From NCBI GenBank assembly GCA_930367205.1, contig CAKNEZ010000013.1:124001-188000 (forward strand): DNA of 64,000 bases. Direction: 5' to 3'. The DNA comes from Acanthosoma haemorrhoidale. Lineage: Eukaryota; Arthropoda; Insecta; Hemiptera; Acanthosomatidae. The position numbers and the translations under genes were made by a program. The stretch's first letter is position 1; every line of letters begins with the position of its first letter. The notes beneath the pieces are model-generated. The model saw nothing but the letters and a program-made list of their open reading frames with translations. It had not been told where the DNA came from and did not search any database. This document shows positions 38,134 to 48,307 of this stretch, piece by piece.

Positions 38134-39548
38134 TTATTATTATTTTGTTCCGGCATTTGTGCACCGCGGCCTCAGTGAGACCTATTGTGCGCCGTCCATG
38201 TCCCTGTCCTATATATGTGACAGGCCCACGGCCCTTGCAAATCTGAGGATACCGAATGGATCGATCAGTTCACATAGTTTGGGGTCTACAATGCGATCAC
38301 TACCAAAGTGAAGGTATCGCCTTCTAGCTAGGTTATCACAGTCACATATTATATGACGTGCCGTTTCTCCCTCTTTCTTGCAGAATCTGCAGATTGGTGA
38401 TCCAACTATCCCCAAATTAAAGAGGTGTTTATTTAACCGACAGTGACCTGTATAGAGTCCTGTCACACTCTTGAGTGTCCACCTGTCCATTGATAGAAGT
38501 GCTGAGCTTCTTCTCTTACAGGGTCCATCAAGAAACAGTTTCGAGTGTTCCTGTTTCTTAGTTTCTCTCCAAGAGAGTCTTGCCCTGTCCTCTAAAGCTA
38601 ATTTTATACGCCTTTTAGCGTAGCTGAGGCTGATACCACATATGGGTTCAGGTGCAAGAGATGTCTGTTCTGAGCCCACCCTTGCAAGGCCATCTGCCTT
38701 CTCATTGCCTGTGATGCCTGTGTGTCCTGGCACCCAGTCGATTCTAACCTTATTGGCTAGCGAGAGTGTGTTTAGGTTGTTTTTGCACTCCTCAACCAAA
38801 TAAGATCTGGTCGTATAGCTTCTCAGGGCGCCAATTGCAGCCTGGCTATCCGTGAAAATTGTGATCAGTCTGTTTCTTACACCCTCCCCAATTAAGGTTT
38901 GGGTACAGACATTGATCGCCATCACTTCGGCCTGAAAGACCGAGGTGTGTCTACCTAAAGGAATAGAAATCCCAGATTCTGGTTTATCTTTCCTCCATAT
39001 GCCGGCCCCTGATCCGTTTTCTGTTAGTGAGCCGTCTGTATAGCAATTAATCCCATTACACAGTTTATGTGGTTTGGTCTTTGTGTTTACCGCACAGTAT
39101 AAGACATCTGTGTGTTTCTTAACTTGTAGGTCAGAGTGCATTGACAGCACCTCGTCCTCATCAATTCTTCTGAACAAGTTCCCATGCCCCATGTGAGTCA
39201 TGACTTTGGATCTTGTTCCTGATTTCGCAAGTCTGTAAGCCACGTTCAAGGCTTGCGCTTCTACTTCTATGTGCAGTGGATTCAAGTTCAATAAGACTTC
39301 CATTGCAGCAGTAGGAGTTGTACTCATGGCACCAGTAATCATGAGACATGAGAGCCTCTGTAATTTGCCAAGCAAAGTTTTATTTTTACTAATGCTACCT
39401 CTGTGCCACCACACCATAGAGGCATAGAGCACCATTGGTCTCACTGCTGCGGTATATAGCCAGAATAACATTCTGGGTTGTAGTCCCCAGGTCCTACCCA
39501 CAGCCCTTTTACATGCATAGAGGCATCGAAGTGCCTTCATAGTAGTAT
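38134..39548 (-). mobile_element. LINE fragment, 5'-truncated, I/LOA/R1-like with RNase H
   Basis: A 1415-bp minus-strand insertion flanked by the 13-bp duplication tcatcacctatta (38121-38133 and 39549-39561). Its 3' end (left side) is a short (TAA)n tail, seen as tta repeats on the + strand; such tails are known in I-type LINEs. Only the end of RT and the part after it remain, the usual result of incomplete target-primed reverse transcription. Array sequence on both sides is block B, so the LINE lies inside U13 and does not itself mark a subfamily switch. Confidence 0.93.
38209..39548 (-). pseudogene. LINE ORF2 C-terminal part: RT thumb, RNase H, Cys-rich tail
   Basis: An open frame of about 445 codons with no internal stop but no real start; it enters from the 5' truncation. 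In order it shows the post-RT segment (GRTWGLQPR, LYTAAVRPMVLY), then an RNase H domain with YTDGS (Asp near residue 174), FTDSQAAI and WVPGHTGITGNEKAD, which supply the acidic and His residues of that fold. A Cys/His cluster (CRFCKKEGETARHIICDC) follows near the C terminus. RNase H after RT is typical of I, LOA and R1-group LINEs; I cannot choose between them. With RT finger and palm and the endonuclease missing, it cannot move itself. The intact frame suggests a fairly recent insertion. Confidence 0.9.
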
Positions 39549-40877
39549 TCATCACCTATTAAACCTCCATTCAGTCCGTACTGCTACTACATTGCATTAA
39601 GTTAGTCGCGGAGCCAGGGTTAGAGCTCTCTGCGAACACTGATTCAGTTTCGAATCATTATTGCCGCGTTTAAATTTCGGGAAATCCTAAAAATTTTTAT
39701 GATCTATATTGGCAATTTTATTTTAGGATAGGAGGGGGCCGTTCTCATAGCGCAATTAAAAATATCTTTTTTAAATAACTTTAAAAATTATCTAATATTG
39801 AAGTATTCAAATATCTTGTAACTATATAAATGCATTGTTGAAAAGAAAATCTCCTAGCAATACAAAAAAAAATTAAATTAATTTAGCGTTTTGCTGGCCT
39901 TGGAGAAACTACGCCCATATGATTAGCAGAATATTCCTCGTAAAGACGTAATTTAATACACTACTCATATATGAATCCACGTTTATTGGCAATGCACGAA
40001 AAGAGCTGACTGTTGTTCCTCAATCCTACTCTATTATCAGATATTCCTTTGGATCGCTACATTACTTAACATATTCAAACACAAATGCCTGCTTAAAACC
40101 CCCCTCCAGAATCCACAATACATTCTAACCGATAGGCCGCCTTAATTCGTTTAAGACTTTATGGAACATCCATGAGAAAAGCATTCCGAACCTCTACCCA
40201 AAGAGGATCGAAGATTAATTTAACAGTAGGGCTCAACAAGGTATCGGGTGGTTTGTTTATGGAAACCACCCTTTGCCTGTTGGGCGAAGCCTAAAAGGCA
40301 ACGAGTCCACGGTTGTGCCTCCTGGGCGGACATGGAAACCAACCGATATTACAAAAAGACTTATTTTTGAAAAGTTTTACATTTTATTTAAGTAAGGTGT
40401 AAGACTGTCTAAAACCTCAAAAAAATGTGCAACATATTGTTTCATTTTTTTATGAATCCTTTGAATTATATTCATTTTACGTACATAACTTCGGTTTCTT
40501 TCAATGATAGTAAGTATTATAACAAAGTAAAGGCTGGATCAATCAGAGGAAGTGATATATCTTCCGAAAATACTTAAAGAACATTAATATATTCAGTCCT
40601 CATTTGATATCTATACATTTGTTTTATTATTCATTAGTGATTTCTTCCTGGAATACATTTAATTTTTCTACCTAACGGGTCCTACAAATGTTGAGACGAC
40701 TAAAGGCCCAATGTAATTGAAGTATAGTCAAAGGACCCATAGATTGTTGGTGGCAATAAAAAAAGTGAGGAATTTGGGTCAGCTTAAAATTGCCCTTCGC
40801 CAGTAAGGCTTTAGCTATACTAAAACTAAATACATCGTAATATGAGTTGGCTATCTTTTCAATTCACAATTGGCTAC

Positions 40878-41024
40878 TGTCATATGGTTGGGTTATCTCT
40901 ATTAAATGAACAAAGCCGGCTGACAATATTATTCTAACCTATATAACATGTGACCTAGATGTACTTATTTTATGGTTAATAAATTATTACTATATTCAAT
41001 CAACCTATGTCTTTCATTCTGACA
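40878..41024 (+). repeat. 5' LTR of element 2 (147 bp)
   Basis: tgtcatatgg ... cattctgaca. TATATAAC is near 40940 and AATAAA at 40978-40983. Confidence 0.95.
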
Positions 41025-42847
41025 TGGCGCAGTCGGTAGGACATGTGAATTTGAAACCGCCAGAACAATTTATTTTCGAAGGAAATATAGCAGAAGCATG
41101 GAAAAGATGGTATAGAAAGTTTAATCATTACTTGTCGGCTATCGAAGCACAAGATAAAAAAGATGAAGTAAAAGTTGGTATACTGTTGAGCGTATTAGGA
41201 GAAGATGCACAAGATAAATATGAAACCTTTAATTTGACGGCAGAAGAACAGAAGGAATACGCAATTGTAGTTAAAGCTTTTGAAGATTATTGCATACCTA
41301 AAAAAAACGAGACGGTGGCAAGATTTAATTTTTTTCAACGTAAACAGAGAAAGGGTGAGTCATTCGGTGATTTCATTACAGATTTGAAAAAGTTAAGTGT
41401 TGATTGTGCATTTGAAACATTGAAGGATAGCCTTATAAAAGATCAAATTGTAAGTGGTATACAGGATGAACAAGTGAAAGATAGATTGTTGCGGGAAGAT
41501 GATCTAACACTAGATAAATGTACTAATTTATGCAAAGTGGCGGAGTTAGCAAAACAAAGAATAGAGACGTTGCGAGGTACAGAAGAAGAGGAAATAAATA
41601 TAGTACAGCAAAGGAGCAGAACCAAAGCAGCGACGAGTAATCTGAGAGTGAGTACGCAGCCGTGGACGTCGAAACCAAGTACCAGCGATAGCAGCAAGAC
41701 ATCACTGCAACAAGAGCAGCAATATGGAAGCCAGCAGCGATTGAGGTGCAATAAATGCGGCAACGTCCATGGGTACAGAAATTGCCCAGCCTACGGTAAA
41801 ATTTGTATTAAATGTAATAGGATAAATCATTTTGCAAAAATGTGTAGAATAACTCGAAATATAAATAATGTAAGTATGATTGAGGGAGAGGATGCTGAAA
41901 TGTACACTTTAGGGAGAATTCTAAAAATAAATAATGTTCAAAAGGGTTGGGAATTATCTATAAATATATTGGAAAGCAAAACTTCACTTACAGTCAAGCT
42001 CGATACAGGGGCGGAATGCAATGTTTTAAAAAAAAGTGACTATGAAAATTTGAAAATTAAAGAGAAAATAAATAAAACTGATAACAAATTGGCAAATTAC
42101 AGTGGTTCTGAAATACCGGTTATAGGAACTGTTATATTAGATTGTGTAATCAAGGGTAAAATAGAACCAATAAAATTTTATTTAGTAAACTGTAATAGCT
42201 CAAGCTCTGTTTTGGGATTAGATACAATTAAAAAACTGAAATTAATTACCAGAGTTGAAAATAATATTATGAATACAAATAATGATCTCACGAAATTGCT
42301 TAACAGATATAAAGAACTATTCGAAGGTATAGGAAAAATCTCAAAAATATATGATTTCAAATTAAAAGAAGGATATGAAGGAAAAATTGAACCATGTCGT
42401 AGAATACCTTTTAAATTATTAGATCTTTTCAAAGAAATATTATACAGAATGAAAGACAATAAAATTGTTACAGAGGTTAACGAACCTACTGAATTTATGA
42501 ACCCAATCGTAATTACCAGTAAACCTGATAAATCATTACGTATTTGCTTAGACCCACAGCATCTTAACACTTGTTTACTAAGAGAACATTGTCCTTTACC
42601 TACATTTGAAGAAATATCTAGTAAAATGGCGGGGGCAAAAATGTTTGCAGTGCTAGACGCATCAAATGGGTTTTGGCATTTAGAACTTACACATAGGAGT
42701 TCGTTAATGACGGCTTTTCAAACGCCATATGGTCCATTTAGATTTTTAAGAATGCCTTTCGGGGTTAGTATTGCACCAGAAGTGTTCCATAAAACTTATT
42801 CAGAGATTTTTGAAGGTATAAAAAAACGTAGCTGTTTATATCGATGA
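41024..42847 (+). pseudogene. Gag, protease and N-terminal RT of element 2 (frame ends in RT)
   Basis: 607 codons starting at the ATG that straddles the LTR/primer-site junction; no other in-frame ATG lies near the front. Gag has a helical N-terminal region and two zinc knuckles (CNKCGNVHGYRNC from residue 242, CIKCNRINHFAKMC from 261). Protease shows LDTGAECNVL with the active Asp at 327. RT shows RICLDPQHLN, FAVLDASNGFWHLEL and RMPFGVSIAPEVF. The frame then passes an A7 run (42820-42826) and ends at 42845-42847. The YIDD catalytic box (42837-42848) is intact but in the +1 frame. A homopolymer indel, genuine or from sequencing, is the simplest reading. Confidence 0.93.
41025..41041 (+). other. 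Primer-binding site of element 2, tRNA-Ser
   Basis: tggcgcagtcggtagga begins at the base after the LTR and is the exact complement of a serine tRNA ending TCCTACCGACTGCGCCA, the primer type I recall for ZAM/Idefix-like Gypsy elements. The last LTR base plus the first two primer-site bases form the gag ATG. Confidence 0.75.
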
Positions 42848-44594
42848 TATAATGATATGGGCAGAAAATGAAAAAGAATTATTAGAAATTTTAGAATTAG
42901 TAATGAAAAGAGCTTATGAGCATGGGATTAAATTTAATAAAAACAAATGTAAGTTTAAAGAAGAAAGAATTAAATTTTTAGGTCATTATTTCAGTAGCAA
43001 AGGGATAGAAATTGATGATGACAAAGTCAAAGCAATTAGTGAAATGGAAAGACCAAAAGATGCTAAAGCAGTAGAACGATTATTAGGATTGATAACCTAC
43101 GTGGGTAAATTTGTAGAAAACTCAGCTCAGTTAACGGAACCATTGCGTAATCTAATTAAAAAAGGTACAATTTTCAACTGGACAGGTGAACATGAAAATT
43201 GTTTTAAAAAGATAAAAACATGTTTAAGCAAAACTCCTATTCTACAATTATACGATGTAAATAAGGAGTGCAAAATTAGTGTAGACGCTAGTAGTACCGG
43301 AGTAGGGGCAGTTCTGTTACAAAATGATTTGCCAGTAGCATATGCATCACAAGCATTCACTGAATGTCAAAAATCGTGGGCTCAAATAGAGAAAGAATTA
43401 TATGCCATAGTGTTTGGATGTGAGCGTTTCAGACAGTATGTAATCGGTAAACCTTTTGGAGTAGAATCAGATCATAAACCGCTGATCCCTATTTTAAGAC
43501 GAAAGATAACTGATGTACCAATGAGACTACAAAAAATGCGAATGCGGTTACAACCATATGATATTAAAGTAACTTATACAAGTGGTAAAAATTTAATAAT
43601 AGCAGATTTACTATCGAGAGCTCATTTAAAAGAAACTAAAGAGGATGGAGATTCCAGAATGTATATATTAGAACTTACGTTAGCAAGCGAGATGAGTAAT
43701 CAAAAGAAACAAAAATATATAGAAGCAACAAAAAATGACATAGAATTGCAGACATTGAAAAATACAATAAAAAAAGGTTGGCCAAAAGAAATAAAAGATG
43801 TACCAAATATAGTTAAATATTATCATACTTACCATGCCGACATTTATGAATATGATGACTTACTGTTTAAAAATAATTGTGTAATAGTACCAAACAAATT
43901 AAGAGAAGAAGTTTTGAGTAAGTTACATTATAATCATTTAGGCATTGAAAAAACAAAAGCTAGAGCGAGAGAAATAGTATTTTGGCCCAATATGAATAAA
44001 GATATAGAAAACAAAATAAACAACTGTAAAACATGCTTAACGTTCCAACGATCAAATCAGAAAGAAAGTCTAATACCAACATTAATACCAGATAAAACAT
44101 GGGCAACAGTAGGAGCTGATATTTTTTACATTGATAGAAAACCAAACATGTTAGTTGTGGATTATTTTTCTAAATATGTAGATGTTTTACCATTGAAGGA
44201 TGAAACTAGTGTAACAGTTATAAAAGCATTAAAGTCTTGTTTTGTACACTGGGGTATACCAGAAGAATTCAGATCAGATAATGGCCCACAATTTTCAAGT
44301 TTTCTATTTAAAACGTTTACAAGAGAATGGAAATTTAAGCATGTTACGTCGAGTCCAACATATCCACAAAGTAACGGAATGGTGGAGCGGCACATACAAA
44401 CTGTGAAAAATGTAATTAGAAAAGCTCATTTTGATAAAAAAGATGTGTACTTAGCAATACTAGAATTAAACAACACACCAATATCTAATACAATACCTTC
44501 TCCAAATGTGATAATGCAAGGTAAAAATGTGAATGGTGTTCTATATGATATACCAAAGTTTAAAAGTGAAGAAAATTCATATATAAAAGGTTAA
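42828..44594 (+). pseudogene. RT C-terminus, RNase H and integrase of element 2
   Basis: Continues pol in the +1 frame: YIDDIMIW at the RT active site, the RT thumb (FLGHYFSSKGI), RNase H with ISVDASSTGVGAVLL, then integrase. Integrase has the zinc-binding HYNHLGIEKTKAR ... CKTC segment and a complete D,D35E core: Asp codon 44118-44120 (GADIF), Asp 44277-44279 (SDNGPQF) and Glu 44385-44387 (GMVERH), with exactly 35 residues between the last two. It ends at TAA 44592-44594, before the integrase C-terminal module. No start codon is needed here; translation would come from the upstream frame. Confidence 0.93.
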
Positions 44595-45051
44595 TTGTTA
44601 CAAAGACAAAGGGAACAAAAATTTTTTCATGATCAACGAGCCAAAGATTTGAAAAAATACGAAAAAGGAGAAAATGTTAGAGTTAGAAACAAACAAGGAA
44701 TGTGGGATCGGGCTGTAATAATAGATAGAAACATAAACAATAGGGCTTATCAAATTAAGACAGAGGGAGGCTCCTTATTGACGCGTAATAGAATACACTT
44801 AAGAAATGATACTAGCCTACCATTCGAAATAGAAAGTAACGAATATAGACTTGATGAAAATATTAAACCACAAATTTCGGAAAATCCAAATAATAATGGT
44901 AAGGTTAATAATACAGCCGATCCAGCAGATCAGCAATTAATGAACCAAAGCCAGAGCGAAGATATCAATAATGACAATGACACATATGTAACTCGTAGTG
45001 GACGAATCAGTCGTCAGCCAGCATATCTAAAAGAAAACTATGTATTACAAT

Positions 45052-45053
<2 letters not shown>
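44595..45053 (+). pseudogene. Integrase C-terminal module of element 2, after a stop
   Basis: In the same frame as the preceding segment and separated only by the TAA. It contains a basic linker, a GENVRVRNKQGMWDRAVI segment resembling the small barrel module at the end of Gypsy integrases, and an Asn/Gln-rich tail with YVTRSGRISR. No sign of an envelope gene follows before the 3' LTR. Confidence 0.85.
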
Positions 45054-45064
<11 letters not shown>

Positions 45065-45083
<19 letters not shown>

Positions 45084-45092
45084 AAACGGAGA
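45065..45092 (+). other. A-rich polypurine tract of element 2
   Basis: A run of 22 A residues followed by cggaga abuts the 3' LTR. The run length is prone to sequencing error. Confidence 0.7.
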
Positions 45093-45239
45093 TGTCATAT
45101 GGTTGGGTTATCTCTATTAAATGAACAAAGCCGGCTGACAATATTATTCTAACCTATATAACATGTGACCTAGATGTACTTATTTTATGGTTAATAAATT
45201 ATTACTATATTCAATCAACCTATGTCTTTCATTCTGACA
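45093..45239 (+). repeat. 3' LTR of element 2 (147 bp)
   Basis: I find no difference from the 5' LTR over its 147 bases. Confidence 0.95.
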
Positions 45240-45555
45240 GCTACAGTACATTACTAAGAAGTATGTTACTGTGGTTTTCATTGAGCAACAGGAACATTGA
45301 TAAGCAATTATTTATTATAAGCAATTATCCATTGCACGCAAACATTTTTTTTTGTCCTAGAGATCGATTACATCACCTACATTCGATAATTCACTAACTG
45401 AAACTAAAAATTCGCAATCAACAAAAAAAAAGTCTTCATTGATTATTTATAAGATTGTTGTGGCCACCTCTTAATTATGAATAATTAAAAGTTCCCCTCT
45501 TCTCGAATCATATTATACCTGTCTATGTTTCCATATTGGTTGTTAATAAAGATTA

Positions 45556-48195
45556 TGACGTCAGTGAGTGTAGGGAGAGGAGCTCGTGTGGTAGGGGCCC
45601 ATCCCGACTTCTTCTAGCCACCTGGTGGGGGTCCTACCCCACCATGGCGGACCGGCTATATAAGCAGTGGGAGTAGACCGGATTGCCATAACGAACCGGA
45701 CCCTCACTTGGAACACTACTCTCTATTCTCTCTCTGCACTGGCTTTGCAACTTTATTGAAACCATGGTCTTCTCATTCAACTGCCTCTGCATCTTTCTCT
45801 CCTAACCTCGCTATCTTTAAGTCCGGCGTTGTCAGACCAGACCCCAAATTTTCCTATTGGGAATCTCTGCTTTCGTCTGGCTAAAACTAGCATCTCCTTA
45901 GGAGAGACCTCTCCCTCGTGGACAATAGTTGCCCAGGCCCTACAAACTTACCTCGAAGCGTTTCCTACCAGTCTGCTTCTCTCCGGTTCACACTCGCATT
46001 TGGGATCCACACGGTTTTTGCCTACCCTTAGACACCGAGTGTGAATTCGTGGTCATTCCGAGAGCACATAAACTACCTATAAACCTACCCTGTACCTCTT
46101 CTCCGGAACATAGTGCTTTGTAGGGGCACACCCGTTCTAAAGATCTTATAGAGTCAGATCTAAGTGAATTGAACCTGCCTGCCGATTAGGTTGGCAGCCA
46201 GGGTGAAAGACCACAGGTTCCCCAGATTTATCTCTTATTGGGCGCTCGCCGGCCGGGCTAAGAGGTTGTGGTGACCCTAACCCACGGCGGGCGTCCCCTC
46301 CCCACCTTGGGGATCCTCAAATCCGATAACGCCCGACCAAGATGAAGATATACATATTTAGTCATATTGTAGAATATATAGCTCGTAAAATTCTATTTAA
46401 ATCAAGTTATTCAAATGGCAAACAACATCTCTGGCTCAACACATTCATGCAATTATCCATAGAAATTGAAGTAGCATGGCCTATAGATATACTTTGGATG
46501 CCTCGTTATTATAACTCCAAAAACTGGCCAGCAATCACGCCTCGAGTCAGCTCATCGTCACCTATTAAACCTCCATTCAGTCCGTACTGCTACTACATTG
46601 CATTAAGTTAGTCGCGGAGCCAGGGTTAGGGATCTCTGCGAACACTGATTCAGTTTCGAATCATTATTGCCGCGTTTAAATTTCGGGAAATCCTAAAAAT
46701 TTTTATGATCTATATTGGCAATTTTATTTTAGGATAGGAGGGGGGCCGTTCTCATAGCGCAATTAAAAATATCTTTTTTTAAATAACTTTAAAAATTATC
46801 TAATATTGAAGGATTCAAATATCTTGTAACTATATAAATGCATTGTTTAAAAGAAAACCTCCCAGCAATAAAAAAAAAAATTAAATTAATTTAGCGTTTT
46901 GCTGGCCTTGGAGAAACTACGCCCATATGATTAGAAGAATATTCCTCGTAAAGACGTAATTTAATACACTACTCATATATGAATCCACGTTTATTGGCAA
47001 TGCACGAAAAGAGCTGACTGTTGTTCCTCAATCCTACTCTATTATCAGATATTCCTTTGGATCGCTACATTACTTAACATATTCAAACACAAATGCCTGC
47101 TTAAAACCCCCCTCCAGAATCCACAATACATTCTAACCGATAGGCCGCCTTAATTCGTTTAAGACTATATGGAACATCCATGAGAAAATCATTTCAAACC
47201 TCTACCCAAAGAGGATCGAAGATTAATTTAACAGTAGGGCTCAACAAGGTATCGGGTGGTTTGTTTATGGAAAACACCCATTGCCTGTTGGGCGAAGCCT
47301 AAAAGGCAACGAGTCCACGGTTGTGCCTCCTGGGCGGACATGGAAACCAACCGATATTACAAAAAGACTTATTTTTGAAAAGTATTACATTTTATTTAAG
47401 TGAGGTGTAAGACTGTCTAAAACCTCAAAAAATGTGCAAAATATTGTTTCATTTTTTTATGAATCCTTTGAATTATATTCATTTTACGTACATAACTTTG
47501 GTTTCTTTCAATGATAGTAAGTATTATAACAAAGTAAAGGCTGGATCAATCAGAAGAAGTGATATATCTTCCGAAAATACTTAAAGAACATTAATATATT
47601 CAGTCCTCATTTGATATCTATACATTTGTTTTATTATTCATTAGTGATTTCATCCTGGAATACATTTAATTTATCTACCTAACGGGTCCTACAAATGTTG
47701 AGACGACTAAAGGCTTAATGTAATTGAAGTATAGTCAAAGGACCCAAAGATTGTTGTTGGCAACAAAAAAAGTGAGGAATTCGGGTCAGCTTAAAATTGC
47801 CCTTCGCCAGAAAGGCTTTAGCTATACTAAAACTAAATACATCGTAATATGAGTTGGCTTTCTTTTCAATTCACAATTGGCTACAGTACATTACTAAGAA
47901 GTATGTTACTGTGGTTTTCATTGAGCAACAGGAACATTGATAAGCAATTATTTATTATAAGCAATTATCCATTGCACGCAAACGTTTTTTTTTGTCCTAG
48001 AGATCGATTACATCACCTACATTCGATAATTCACTAACTGAAACTAAAAATTCGCAATCAACAAAAAAAAAGTCTTCATTGATTATTTATAAGATTGTTG
48101 TGGCCACCTCTTAATTATAAATAATTAAAAGTTCCCCTCTTCTCGAATCATATTATACCTGTCTATGTTTCCATATTGGTTGTTAATAAAGATTA
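45556..48195 (+). repeat. Unit U14 (block C, 2640 bp)
   Basis: CRE 45556-45563, TATATAAG 45657-45664. Block C marks: gtagggagagg, gtggtagggg and the changed island sequence ggccgggcta. A few private substitutions (ctgcctctg, tttaagtcc, cgaagcg) fit an edge copy. The aaaacaccca variant disrupts the 9-bp hairpin here. Confidence 0.96.
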
Positions 48196-48307
48196 TGACG
48201 TCAGTGAGTGTAGGGAGAGGAGCTCGTGTGGTAGGGGCCCATCCCGACTTCTTCTAGCCACCTGGTGGGGGTCCTACCCCACCATGGCGGACCGGCTATA
48301 TAAGCAG
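48185..48307 (+). promoter_or_regulatory. Unit promoter, block C type
   Basis: CRE 48196-48203 and TATATAAG 48297-48304 at the block A spacing of 101 bp. The G-rich stretch is interrupted (gggagagg). The arrangement repeats every 2640 bp in U14-U19 with no change that I can see in the CRE or TATA box. Confidence 0.58.

Larger units (their letters stand above)
40878..45239 (+). mobile_element. LTR element 2: Ty3/Gypsy-type retrotransposon, young, near-complete
   Basis: A 4362-bp element with two 147-bp LTRs (TGT...ACA) that read as identical, a serine-tRNA primer site, full-length Gag, protease, RT, RNase H and integrase with all catalytic motifs, and a long A-rich purine tract. Target duplication is gctac (40873-40877 and 45240-45244). 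Identical LTRs indicate very recent insertion, yet the coding frame has a one-base shift in RT and a stop near the integrase C terminus. It is inserted in U13 exactly where the array changes from block B to block C. Confidence 0.96.
37142..45555 (+). repeat. Unit U13 (block B/C switch unit, holds the LINE and LTR element 2)
   Basis: CRE 37142-37149, TATATAAG 37222-37229. Removing the LINE (1415 bp plus a 13-bp target copy) and LTR element 2 (4362 bp plus 5 bp) leaves about 2619 bp. Sequence left of LTR element 2 has block B variants (ggctatctt near 40850). Sequence right of it has block A/C variants (caacaggaac, and gtcctag, which is C-specific), so the subfamily switches at the insertion. 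Confidence 0.93.

Noticed and set aside
42820..42830. Programmed frameshift site in LTR element 2 (aaaaaac)
   Set aside because: The heptamer is not in the phase needed for -1 slippage, the needed shift is +1, and its place inside RT just before YIDD makes regulated shifting unlikely.
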